Below, piece by piece: positions 23,301 to 37,000 of a DNA stretch of 64,000 nucleotides. The DNA lies in assembly GCF_964656455.1 (NCBI RefSeq), contig NC_135714.1:126226131-126290130 (forward strand). The letters are read 5' to 3'. Under the pieces are notes generated by a model. The model was given only the letters and a program-made list of their open reading frames with translations. It did no database searches and had not been told where the DNA came from. The translations under genes and the position numbers were made by a program. The stretch is from Halichoerus grypus. Taxonomy: Eukaryota; Chordata; Mammalia; Carnivora; Phocidae. Numbering within the stretch: the stretch's first letter is position 1; each line of letters starts with the position of its first letter.

Positions 23301-26300
23301 GAGAATGAAGGCAGATAATCGAAACGGGTCTTCAGCCATGTTTTAGGCTCATAGATAAATGTATCATTGCATTTATATCTTAGATTTTGCCTTGAGGGTC
23401 TTTTTGTTTTAATATCTAGACCACCTTTCCATCAAGAGGAAGGAAATATCTCATTTTGTTAGCATCTTCAATACATATTGCTGTATGTAACTGCTTTGGA
23501 AAATAGGTTTGGTAAAAATAGTGTAAAATGTATTGGTATAAACAGTGTATATGGAAAGTCCGTTTCCATATTGCCTATGAAAAGTCAATATTAAGAAAAT
23601 ATTAAACTTTTCTGAATATTTTAAGAAAAAAATATTAAATAATACTAAGTGTTACGTCTTCTTAGAGAAAGAATAGTTTCATAACTGTGAACAATAGAGA
23701 GCTCATTTTTTCCCCTCTACTTTACCTCACAGACCTATATCTCCATTCACTCACAGGCTGGGAGGGTAAAGGATGGGAGGCAAGTGCTATACTAACAGAC
23801 GCTCGTTTCAGTAGATGCCGAGGGTGGGTAGCGGACAGTCATGGCTGCTATGTTCTCTCTAATCTCGGTTCCCAAGAGAGCCTTCATGAAATTGCCTTTA
23901 TTTTTAGAAATTGCCTTCATGAAAACATGCTTTTGTAAGTGAATTGCAACTGCTCTGTCCTCCCCAAAATGTAAGAAGAACCACCGTAAAACCATTGTTG
24001 ATATGAATTTTCAGTGACATTCTACAGCTATTGACATTTTCTTGTAGACCTATCTGATCAGCTTGATACAGAATTATAACCAAGCTAAGTAACTGAGCAC
24101 AAACAGATCTTTGGCTCAAGCTTGGCAATCTTCTCACGATTCTTACCGGTTTTTTTGGCATGACACTTCATGGATGGGCTCTAGATAATAACTTCCTGAG
24201 TGCCAGGCCTCTTGCCATCTCTCCAGAGGAATGTTATGATTCCCTGACATGGAATTACTGTATTGTGAAGTTAAATCTAAGACCAGGCTTGAATCAGTGA
24301 CAGTATATGTAGACAGATTATTTCTTAACTCATTTTTACAATGATGAGATCAATGGGTTGGAAAAGGCAGCCAGAAATTTCAGGGCTGTAATTGAGTTGT
24401 GGTGTGCCCATAAATCATGCGAGCTGCCTCCTCTGCATTGGCGTCTCCCCAGAAGCCTCCCAGAAGCTCAGCACCCCTAATGTTAGTGACAAAGCACACG
24501 GCAACTTCTTATATGACTTCCTATATAATCTTAACTATGCTTCTGTGTGGGATGAACATTTCCCCTTTTCTCTGGAGGGAAAAAGCTTATTTAATGCCTT
24601 CAAAAAAATACATAGCTGCTTCTGTGGTGAAAATAAGTTCATGGCAGGTAACTAGAATTTATAGAAGAGAGAAAAATTCTTTAAAGCTGTCTCCCCATGG
24701 TGTGGGTTTTTTCTTCACTTCTAATAGCTTTTATTTTAATTTCTAGTTCTGAATTCAAGCAGCTGTCATTCTCTTTATAGCCCTTTTTGAAACTCCTACA
24801 GCGTAGGAGGTAGCCGGGCTGTCTAAGAAACATCTTTTCAAACCAACCAAAGTATTGTTTATCCTGAATGAAATAGAATTTTTAAGGCTGTCAAGAGTGA
24901 GTGATTTGAAATGTTTTCTTTGATAGCCAGGAAGATGAGCAGAAATCTTGAAGGGGGGAAGGTATTAGCTCAATGTGGCCAATTCCAAGTAACTTCTATT
25001 ACTCAGAAAACTCTTTTGGACCAAGATAAAAGTTACCACGAAGTAAGGGTGCTGTCTACAATTAATATAACAAAACAAATCTGTGACAGCTCAGTTTTAC
25101 CTCCTGAATCCCTACCAGCTGTTGAGGAAAAAGAAAGAATGTGAGCTTGAGTCAACAGTGGAGAATATTCCTATAACTTGCCCTCTCTAGTTGCCTTTTG
25201 TGAACTCTGAGTAGCAGCTCTGCAGCTTGGTTTCCTCTGAGGGCTCATTCCACTTTCCATGGCATTGCTGTGTACCCTCTGCGCAGTATCTGGAAGGAGT
25301 CCAATGTCACCCTTGGATGAAAAAAAATCTTCAAACCTATTAAAATGAATTCTTGGGCTGGCATTTTGCATATACTAATATTTGCTCTCTAAAATCAGCA
25401 GCATGACTTTTTGAGCTTCAAATGCGATTATGGTCATGATTTTATTTTTCTCTTCAGGTCAGAAGAGAATAGTGCTTATTTAAGTCTTTGTTGATTAGCT
25501 TATTTTTAAGGTGTATTCTTTTTCTTAAACATTTTAATAGTTAATGCAAGAACAAGATACAGAATTTGGAGGGTGATAATGGTGAACAGTTAGATATACC
25601 ATATTGAATGCCAGACACTGTTTTTAGCAATGTCTGTTAGATAATAGATAACCCTCATAACCGTCTGAGAGCTGCTTGAATTCAGAACTAGAAATTACAT
25701 TTTATGGTTCAGGAAGCTGAGGCCCAGGGGTCAGTAAGACACCTAAGTCTCACAGCTGGCTAGTGCAAAGCCAGGACTGAACCCAAGCAGTGCGATCCCA
25801 CGGTCTGGCCCCTTTGCACCCGGCTGGCGTGCTGAACACAAGTGCTGTAGCCAGAGGTCCTCTTCTCCTGAGTCAACACACATGGCCTGTTGGCCTCAGA
25901 GTCTTTTCAGAGGGACTTGGTCCATTTCAAGCAGTATGTCAGTTTATTCTTTTTTAACTTTAGGAATGATTCTTAGTTTTTCTATTTAAAAAAAAGTACC
26001 TAGTTTTCTTGTACTGGATTCAGAGTAATGATCTTGATGGAGGAGATGAAAGAGCTAGAAAGAGCCAGAGATATGTATGGTTTTAAATCTGGGGCACAGT
26101 GCTCTGTGGCGGAAATGGGCTCTCCCCCCTGCCCCGGCAAAAAAAAGAAAAGGGGGGATGGTGCCTAGGTGGCTCAGTTGGTTAAGTATCCATCTTTTGG
26201 TTTCAACTCAGGGTCGTGAGATCGGGCCCTGTGTCATGCTCTGTGCTGGGCGTGGAGCCTGCTTAAGATTCTCTCCTCCCCTCTGCCCCTCCCCCCCTGC

Positions 26301-29300
26301 TCGCCATATGAAAGTGCCATCTTTTGGTTCCAAAATTATCTAATATCGGCAATTTCAAAAAAAAATTTCATTTATTAGGTCAAAAATACGAAAGCTATCA
26401 GAAATTTCATGTAGTTCAACCTATAGCTTCTTAAATCATTTCAGAGTTGAGATCCAAATTGGATTGCTAACCACTGTTGTTGGAAGGGTTATACCATTTG
26501 AAACTGCTGTTTGTGTGTGTGCTGTTTGTGTGAGGTTGAAGAGCCTCGGTTTCCCATGGTTTAACCTGTGGTTTCTCATTCATCCTTCCAGAATTATGTA
26601 TTTATAAGCAAATATGAATATAGACTCTTACTTACCTATTTATGGACCCAACAGCCAGTTGTACCTAATTAAAAAAAATTTATAATATACTCATTGTTGC
26701 TTTTCATGTTGCTACAGAGAGCTCTCTTTCCCAGTTTTTCACTGATGTATAGTATTCTATGCATTCTGTTGTACGGATGTACTCCTAAGAGGGCCTTGTG
26801 TTCCAGAGCCCAACCCAAGTAGATAATGCAAGACCTTTACACACAGGCTTTAGTCTTCCAATGATAACAAAAAATGTTTCCACAGAGATAATATATGTGG
26901 TATGCTTTTGAGTGAATAAAGCAAGCTATAAACAGAATTTTCAGAATAATCTCACTTCTAAAGGAAAAACTGTAAAGAAATGTGGAAGCATAGACATCAA
27001 TCTGGAAGAATATGAATCAGTTACGACCATGGTTATACTTTAAGGGGTGAGAGTCATGGTTTTCTTCTTTAGTCATATCTGTGTTCCTTTTTCCTATATT
27101 ACTTGTTACACATACGTATTACTTGTTATACACAAGTATTATTTGTTATATGCATATGTACATATTTTTATACACAATATTGTTATACACACATATACAT
27201 ATAAATACAAATGAATACACATATGCCACATAAATATATATGTATTTAAGTTACAAAACTTCGGCTTAACACTGATGCAAGCTGTGCTTGGTATTTGGCG
27301 TGCTGGATGTAAGTTTAAGATTCGAAGTGGAAAGAATGAAATAGATCCTAGCAAGAAGGGTTTGCAGCCCCTCTGGCATGAGTTGGCTTGGACAGACTTC
27401 ATTGGTGCCACATTGAGAATGGATAGCTCTTGCTGGTTAGTGGTTTCCTGTTTGATTTAATATCTTTCACCTTCTACCTTGGCCGCTCTCTGAGCCACAC
27501 TGTCCAAGCATTTTGGGGATCACTATTACTGGAAGGACTTAGGTAGCAAAGAGTTTTATTGACTGGTAGAATTGTTTGTGGTCAAGTTTGGATTTAAAGT
27601 AATCTGGATTTAAATCCTTGTGCTCTTTCTGTCCTTTATGATCATGGTAAATTCTCCTCTAAGCCTCATGAGTTTGGGGCAATAAAATTTCACATGGTTT
27701 TTTGCCAAGAACAAATGAGTTGATAGCTGTAAACCACCCAATATTTTGCAAATATCAAGAGTTTTAGCTTATTTTTTTGAGGGTCTGATGTATGAAGTAG
27801 AGGGTTTCAAATATATTTTCATATGAGATATACTTTCAAAGAAAGTGTAATTCCGTCTTTTATTTTTGTCAAGCGTAATACCTAGGCATATTTGTTTCTA
27901 TTGTCTTAATCTGGTATTTGATGATAATTAACATTCCTCAGGGAAGAAGAATGGCAGGGGAGGAGAGGAGACAGGTAAATAGCTAGAAGTCTAGCAGCCC
28001 TCATTGTCTCAGCTGGATTGGATTTTGTGTTCTGAGCAGTGATCTAAATTTCCTGAGCTGTCAAAGTGTCAGCCTTCCTCAGAAGTTTATGGAAGACAGT
28101 TTGATTCAGTATCTGATTACTTTTTAGTTCCTAAGGATAAGAGTACATGGTTGTTATATTTTTTGTTTGTTTATGTAGGCAGAAATCTGAGTCTGTAAAT
28201 AATACTTCAGGACTGTGATGACGGTGTAAAAATGCTCTCTGGCTTTACAGAGTAAAGCAATTTGCTTTGACTTCTATTGACATTGCAAGTGAACTGGTCT
28301 TATTCACTTTATAATTGAATTGCTACAGACTTCCATTGACCTTTGCAAGTAGTAGAGGTGGTTCCTGGAGTTGTAACCTAATGCCTGTTAGCTGCTGCTA
28401 TAACGTTATAATGGGGTTTTATGTTTTATGTCATGTGATATTAACACAGCCCCTTCTCTCATCAGCTTCTCCTAGCATACATGGTGGGCATATCCAGGCT
28501 GTGTAGTAGATTTTGGGGCAAACATCAGACTTAACTTTTGAAATCTTTGGGCAATAAAAAATAAAATTTGCTTAATAATTTTATGGCAACTTCATTACAT
28601 CTTTCTATGCCCTTAGTATGACTCATTAATTCGTAGTTCGGGAATTGCCTTTTTCCCTCCTATACAAGTGTTTTGGCAGATGCATATCTATATGTAGTTT
28701 TGTTTTGTTATGCTTTTGGGATTGGGAGTAGGAGGCTATTCTACTGAGATAACCTTTCCTAGACACGATTTCAGATAAAGAAATTGTATTACCCAAGTGA
28801 ATTATTCTCATTTAGCCACTGACTGTCATTAATCTGCATGTTATTTAGCTTCATTAAGGTTCCCATTATCGTTTGTCTTGTTGGATGAGGGCAAAATGAA
28901 ATCAGAGGAACTGGGACATCTTGCCCCCTACCCAGCATGACATTGCTTTAACTTGTAGCAGAACTGAGAATTGGGTAAGTGGGACTTTAGGAACCTTTCC
29001 TTCCACTTGGCAATTATAACCTGTCTCAGTGCACCTCCTACTGCTGAGAAACACAATTAGCTTTCTTTCCTTAATGGGCATTTGGCAGGGTTAATTTCTT
29101 AGGCCTCCACCCCCTTTTTCCCTAATGTAAGACTTAGGGAAGATTTTCTGATCAAAGAATCTAGACTGTTCTCTAACAGTAATCATTTACCACCTACTAC
29201 TCTATGGACAGTTAAGACTTCCCTTTGAATGGTAGGGTTGGATTTGCTTTTTTAACGAAAGAGATCCAATTACATTAGCAATTTTAAAAGTTCAATTTTA

Positions 29301-29358
29301 AAGTCAAACTTTGAGTTTCCTAACCTATCTTGATTATTCTAATTAGTTTTAGAAAGGA

Positions 29359-29401
<43 letters not shown>

Positions 29402-32400
29402 CTACTTTTCCAGTTAAGGAAAGCTAATGTATAAGATAATATGATGTAATTCTTTTGGCCGAAGTTTTGAGGAGAGGATAAGAATAAATATGTGGCCTGA
29501 GAAATATATCAACTTTAATTTTTGTCTTGCTTTAGACTTTTTCTTTCAATAGATCTTGCCTGTTTAATGGCACTATTGATAGTGTTTCATAAAGCGAATT
29601 ATGTCCGGTCTTTGGCTGTTTTGGGTGCAGGAGACTGGCATATGGGAAGATGTGAAGGGAGTGCCAGGTTTTCTTTGGCTCGTTAGGTGTTAATTGGGTG
29701 CTGAATCTGATCATGACCCTTCCCAGCCATGCTGCTCACAGACTGCTCTGCTGTGCATCAGTCCTTCTGTTTGTATATCACAGCTTCCAGTTAGAGAAGG
29801 TCATAGAAATCCGTGAAGTTCTGGCCCAGCCAGCCATCTGAGTAGATTGTGAAGAAACAAGCCTGTTCACTTTTCTTCAGCAACCAAAAAGTGGGCTACT
29901 TGGATGAAACCAATGTTAGGCAAACCACCTAGGCAAGACAGGCTCTTCTCTTCTCTGAGTGTGTGGCCTTTTCCCGTTTTCCTCAGTCTCATGGTAAATT
30001 TGGGTATCTGGCCACCCTCATGCCTGTAAGTCAGTAATTATGGGAATGCTAGTGTTAAGGACAAGAGCTGCAAAAACAAAACACTGGATGACACCATAAT
30101 CCTGCCTTTAGAGCAGGTGAGAGTGGTAAGCTGTTCTGGGAGTCATGCTCCTTACTCAGAGGTGGAGCTCGAGAATGTTTCACTGTCTGCAATAATTTCA
30201 CCCCGTAATCTGAAAGCAAGTAGGAATTTTGATGTACATCCAAGACTCAGATAGAAAGTGTGAGGCCATGGACAACTGGAATGGCCTTGGATGTCCTTGT
30301 TAAAAGTAGAATTCTGCCCTAGATGGGTTATCTTTCTGATCCAGTATGACAATTCTAGGATGTCTCATTTCTCACAAGTCAAGTAGCAGAGTTTGAACCT
30401 GTATTAAACACGTTTTGGGGAACAGCCCTGCCTAATGCATGCTACTATTCCCATGCACTGGATCCTTAATGAATTCTCTGATCTCTGTTCACCTTAAAAT
30501 TCCATTGTTGGTCCCCTTCCTATCTTTATGGAAATCAGTGGAAAAGTATTTTCTTCCTACTGTTTCATATATCTGAAGCTTCTCACCAGCTCCTGAACAT
30601 ATTTAGCTTTATTTATACAGGTCACTTCCATATTTGTTGTCTGTTTTTTGACATAGTAAAATACAGTGACTCAGACTTTCTTTTAGCGAAGTAGAAATGA
30701 TGTCAGAAACTATAGGAAATGAATTTGGGAGTACTGTATTTGATCCAGGGCACTCCTTTTCAGTACATTAGGTCCTGGGTAACATTAGGAGGAAAGATGG
30801 CTATGGGTGGAAAGAGATTTTATTGATGTCATAATATCTGCCACATGGTGGAAACTAGGGCAGCATGAGTATTTCCTGCTTCGTTCAAAGGTTGTGTTTT
30901 GAACAGGCTTATATAAGTTAGCAAAACAAACAAATGAAACTCTCTTCCTACTGCAGCATTTCATAATTCCCCCCTCCCCCGCCCCCACTTTCAGCCTCAT
31001 CCTGTCAACTTCATCCCCAAAGCTGTTGTCTGTCCACTGCTGTGACAGATGTTGATATTTGAGGGTATCCTTTCTCTGTTTCCCACCTGCTCAGCCCTTC
31101 TCGGCTTCGGTCATTAGGCCTAAATGTTTGGTGCCTGAGTCTTCCTTGGGTACAGCATCATTAGAGAAGACACACCAGTTGGGCAGAGAAGTCAAAATAC
31201 TCCCAGCAAGACCATAGTGGTTATTATTGGGCAGCCCTATTTTTAAAGATGAAAAATACAGAATGATAGGAGAATGGATCCAGGCACAAGGGGAGGGTAT
31301 AAACCACAGCAGTTTTGTTCACCCCCTGCTGCTGAAAGAGTCCACCTAATTTTGGTTGAAATCACCCTTCAAAAGTGTAATAGATCATGTTTAGTCTTGA
31401 GACCTATTTCTCTGCACCTAGGGTGAGTTTTTATTTGTCAATTCACATTTTCTCATGGAAAAAATGTGATTTTGGAGACTTTTTTCCCCCCAGAAAGTCT
31501 TAATGCCAATAAATATTAACAATAATAGTTAAGAATATTAACTTCTTACCTTATGGTATAGCTTGTGTTTATTAATTATAATATACAAGTAATTCTCCTT
31601 GAGTCATGCACTAAAATAAAAAAAATACATCAAATGTATTTCAGTAAATTCTAGTTTTATTGAGAGTTTACCGTAACTAAATTTAATTTGATCATTTAAA
31701 CAGCCATGATGACTCTCATTTGACTATCAGTATTTTGGAAAATTGTCTATTTAAATATGGCATAAAAATGTTCTGAACCTTTTTTTGTTTTCCAATAAAT
31801 ATTTTAGAGCTATAAAGTTCTCTTTGGCATTTTTTTTTTTTTTTGCTGTGTTTCCTGGATTTTGTTATGAAATGTTTTTATTATCATTGAATTCTAAATC
31901 TTTTAAAATTTCCATTATGATTTTCTTTTTAACCATATTTAGTTTACCAGCATATGAAAATTGTAAAATCTGTACTTTTGTTTATGAAGCTATAAATAGT
32001 TTGCAATTTTGATCTGAGGAGACAGTATGTATAATAGTCAATCTTTGGTATTTAAGACCTTAATCTTGCTTCAAAAATATTCTGTTTCTTTTTTTGTTAA
32101 AGTGTCATTGACACACAGTGTACGGCTTAGTAATTCGACAGGTCTCTGCATTAGGCTCTGCTTACTACAAGTGGAGCTACCAGCTGTCACCATACCATGT
32201 TATTACAATATCATTGACTATATTCTCCATGCTGTACCTTTCATCCCTATGATTTATTCATTCCATAACTGGAAGCCTGAACCCCCCACACCCCTTCGCC
32301 CATTTTGCCCATCCTCTTACCCTATTCCCTTCTGGCAACCATCCGGTTTGTTCTCTGTATTTATGGATCTGATTCTGCTTTGCTGTTGTTGTTCTATGTG

Positions 32401-34062
32401 TTTTTAAAGAGTATGTATCCCATGTATTGCAGAATGTGTGTGTGAAATAGATCACTTTTGTATTGTTGACTACAGATATCTCTATTTTTTTTTTTTTTTG
32501 GCCTGCCTGATAGCATCTGAGGGCAGTGTGTTAAAATCTCCAATTACAATTGTTGATTTTTCTGTTTTTCCTTACAGTTTCACTTGTTGCTTGAGGCTGT
32601 ATCTTAGGTGCTTATCTTCTTGTTATATCATCTTGTCCCTTTATCAATATAAAATGACTCTCTTTGTCTCTCACTTTATTGAGATCATTATCTTAATATT
32701 TACCTACTACATCTGTTATTTTTTTACTTTCAGCCTTTTTTTAAGCTTTTTTTTTGTAGTCAACATATTGTAGGATTTAAAAAATACATTTGGAAAGTCA
32801 CTGCCTTTTAACTGTTCAGTTTAATCCACTTATGTTATTGTATTTACCATTATGTTAGGACTTCTGTCATTTTATAATTTTTATTTAATAAACTTTGATG
32901 TTTTTTCTTGCTTGCTTTTTCTTCAAAAAAGCAAATGTTCTTTTGTTTTCAATATTGTTTTTGTTCCTAAGGTGTTTGCTCTTATTTTGGGATATATAAT
33001 CTCATGTATCTCTTGATTTCTTAAACTTAATTATATGTGTTTCTCTCCCCACCCCTTATAATAAGACAAATAATTTAATGCACTCTCCTCTGCCTCTGGG
33101 CTCCCCTCCCCTACCATGTTGATATTTTCCAGAATTTTAGTTCTGGATCATTTTAATTATGTTTTTACCTTTTGTCCTAGAGTTTTTAGAAGGTAACAGT
33201 ATGCATTATCAAGTTTGTTGAACATCCCGTATTATTTCTTTTATTTAAACACTTAACTATTTTCTTTAAGAGTGTTCATCAATGTAGTTCTTTGTGTGGC
33301 AAACCTTGTGTATTTTTATGTCTAATAATACATTTATTATGGTCTCACATTTGAATGGCAGTTTGGCATTTTGAATATATAATTCTTTGCTCAAAATTCT
33401 TTAATACTTTAAAAACATTACTTCATTATTGTGCATTCAGAGTTGCTGTTGAGAACTTTGATGTCAGTCTGGTTCTTTTTTTGTATGATCTGCTTTTTAT
33501 ATCAGGAAGCTTTTTGTTTTTTTCTTTGTATTTGATATTCTCAAATTTTGCAATAATGTATTTTATATGCAATCTTTTCTTTTCTTTCTTTCTTTCTTAT
33601 TATTTTTAAATTTTAATTTTAATTCCAGTTACCATACAGTGTTATTTTACTTTCAGGTGTACAATACAGTGATTCAATAATCCCGTATGTCACCCAGTGC
33701 TCATCATAACAGGTGTACTCCTTAATCCCCATCACCAATTTCATCCATCTCCCCACCCCTCCTCTCTGGTAACCATCAGTTTGTTCGCTATAGTTAAGAG
33801 TCTGTTTCTTGGTTTGTCTCCCCCCACCCTTTTTTTTAACCTTTGCTCATATGTTTTGTTTCTTAAATTCCACATATGAGTGAAATCATATGGTATTTGT
33901 CTTTCTCTGACTGTTTTTTTCACTTAGTATTATACTGTCTAGCTCCATCCATGTTGTTGCAAATGGCAAGATTTTATTCTTTTTATATTCTTTTTTTGTG
34001 GCTGAATAATATTCATATATATATATTCCATATATATTATATATATTCCATATATATATATT

Positions 34063-34099
<37 letters not shown>

Positions 34100-37000
34100 C
34101 TCTTTATCCATTCATCAGTTGATGGACACTTGGGCTGCTTCCATATCTTGGCTATTGTAAATAATGTTACTATAAACATGGAGGTGCATGTATCTCTTTG
34201 AATTAGTGTTTTTGTATTCTTTGGGTAAATAGTGTGATTACTGGATCATAGGGTAGTTCTATTTTTAATTTTTTGAGGAAACTCCGTACTGTTTTCCACA
34301 GTGGCTGCACCAGTTTGCATTCTCACCAACAGTGCAGGAGGGTTCCCCTTTCTCCACATCCTCACTAACACCTGTTGTTTTTTGTGTTGTTGATTTTAGC
34401 CATTCTGATAGGTGTGAGGTGATATCTCATTGTACTTTTGATTTGCATTTCCCTGATGATAAGTGATGATGAACATCTTTTTTTGTGTCTGTTGGACATC
34501 TGGTTGTCTTCTTTGGAGAAATATCTGTTTCATATTTTCCACTCATTTTTAATTGGATTATTTGTTTTCGGGGTGTTGAATTTTATAAGTTCTTTATATA
34601 TTTTGGATACTAACCCTTTATTGGATGTGTCATTTGCAAATATCTTCTCCCATTCCACAGGGTGCCTTTTAGTTTTGTTGTTTCCTTGACTGTGCAGAAT
34701 GTTTTTATTTTGATGTAGTCCCAATAATTTATATTTGCTTTTGCTTTCCTTGCCTCAGGAGACATACTTAGAAAAAAGTTGCTTTGGCCAATGTCAAAAA
34801 AGTTACTGCCTATGTTTTCTTTTAGGATTTTTATGTTTTCAGGTCTCATATTTAGGTCTTTAATCCATTTTGAATTTATTTTTGTGTATGGTATAAGAAA
34901 ATGGTCCAGTTTCTTTCTTTTGCATGTTGCTGTTTAATTTTTCCAGCACCATTTGTTGAAAAGACTATCTTTTGCCCTTTGGATAGTCTTTCCTGCTTTG
35001 TTGAAGATTAATTGACCATATAACTGGGTTTATTTCTGGGTTTTCTATATTATTCCATTGATCTGTGTGCCTATTTCTGTGCTAGTACCATACTTTTTGA
35101 TTATTACAGCTTTGTAATATAACTTGGAGTCTGGAATTGTGATGCCTCCAGTTTGCTTTTCTTTTTCAAGACTGCTTTGTCTATTTGGGGTCTTTTGTGG
35201 TTCCATACAAATTTTAGGATTGTTTGTTCTAGATCTGTGAAAACTGCTGTTGGTATTTTGATAGGGATTGCATTGAATCTGTAGATTGGTTTGGATAAGT
35301 GTAGACATTTTAACAATACTTGTTCTTCCAATCCATGAGTATGAAATGTCTTTCCATTGTGCAGTATTTCTTTTATTCCCCTGTTTGGCACTTGGAGTTC
35401 TTTGGATTGAGGTCTCTGAAGTTCCTTTAATTTTGAGGAATTAGTTGTTGTTTCTTTAAGTACCCCTTCCTCTCAATTTATTTCTTCTTTTGGGGCCTGG
35501 ATGTTGGCAATTTCACTTTCATTCTATATTACAAAGCTCTAAATATTTTTGTATTTGTTGAGTTTGCTGTCTTAGTTTTCTTTGTGTTCTAGAAATTGTA
35601 TAATTCTCTCATAAAGGAGGATTTTGTGTGTGTACTTATGGTTGTGATGAGTTGGAACCTCCTTCTCTCTCTTTCTCTTTTCTACTCCCTCTCTGGCTCT
35701 TGCCTCAACCTAAATGCTTTGGTTCACAACCAGGTCTTATTCCTGCTCATAAATCACATCCTGGGGATGGGAGGGGTAGGCATGTCACATCTAGTTTCCC
35801 AGGCAAGTGGGGAACTCAGTCATAGATTTTGGGCTTCCATTTAGTGTGGAGAGCCTCTCCCAACCCCCAGTTCCTCATGGAGAGCCTGGTTCTAGCCCCT
35901 TGCCCCATGCCTGGTGGATTATAGGTACTTGGGACATCACAGGATTTAAATGTCTGTCTGGTTCTGCTGGTTTCCATAGGTCCTAGAGCCAGTAGTCCTT
36001 TGGTTTATGCTCCCACTGACCTCTGAAACTATGTTCCCCTTCTGTTTCACAGATAGGTTTAACAAAATGTGGAGTGCAGTTATAGCTTTTTATTTATTTT
36101 AAAAATATTATTTTATCATTTTGTTGTTGTTGGTGGTGACAGCATATGTGGGAGGGAAGGGTGGGTTTCCACTTAAAATTTCATTGCCCTCTTGAGTGGA
36201 AATTTCCTGACCAGCCTTTATTGTAAAGAGTGTTGCTGTGGTGTTATAAGTGCAGTTACTTTGTTCTCAGTAAATGCTTCTTTGGTCCTAGTGATGAACT
36301 GTTTGATATTTAGAAGTACCTACGATTTTCCCAACCTGACATGGGGTGTACGTGTGTGTCAGTGGAGATGTAGGTGTGGTCTGCGGTTGCCTTCCAATGA
36401 GCCCAGATGCACAACTGTGAGGCTCACTAGAATGAAGTTCAGATAGTACACTGGATCTTTTCTTTCTATGCTTTTTTCTTTCCTTTTTTTCTGTCCCACT
36501 TTCCTTTTCTTCCTTACTTCTAATACATAAAGCAGGATGTTTAAGAGAGAAAAACATGGAATATTCTTGTTGCTGTGGAGACAATTCATTTCTGAGGAAT
36601 AACCTTAAACTTCTGTGGTTCCTTAATGGATGCACACATTTTAGGCTAACGTGGAAAACAGCAGGGAAGAGATTCAAAGGGAACTATCCCTGACTTCTTA
36701 ACAGTTAGGAAGTATATTTGAGAGGAAGACAAGAAGGAATTGAATGAAATGGAAGGGGAAACTCAAAGCCTTGTTCCCTCCAACAATGCAGAAGCACTTC
36801 TACTTACATGAAATGACCAGAGATGAGTAGGGAGAATCATTTGTCATCATCAGAACAAGAAAGTTCAACTACTAGCATAAAAGTCTATCCGTCTATTAGC
36901 CTGTGATGGGTATTAAAGAGGGCACGTACTGCATGGAGCACTGTGTTATATGCAAACAATGAATCATGGAACACTACATCAAAAACTAATGATGTAATGT

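Noticed and set aside
26190..26336. CCATCTTTTGGTT repeated at about 26190 and 26316 around an old SINE
   Set aside because: The first copy is inside the SINE (its internal cttttggtttc segment), so this is not a target-site duplication. Probably coincidence.
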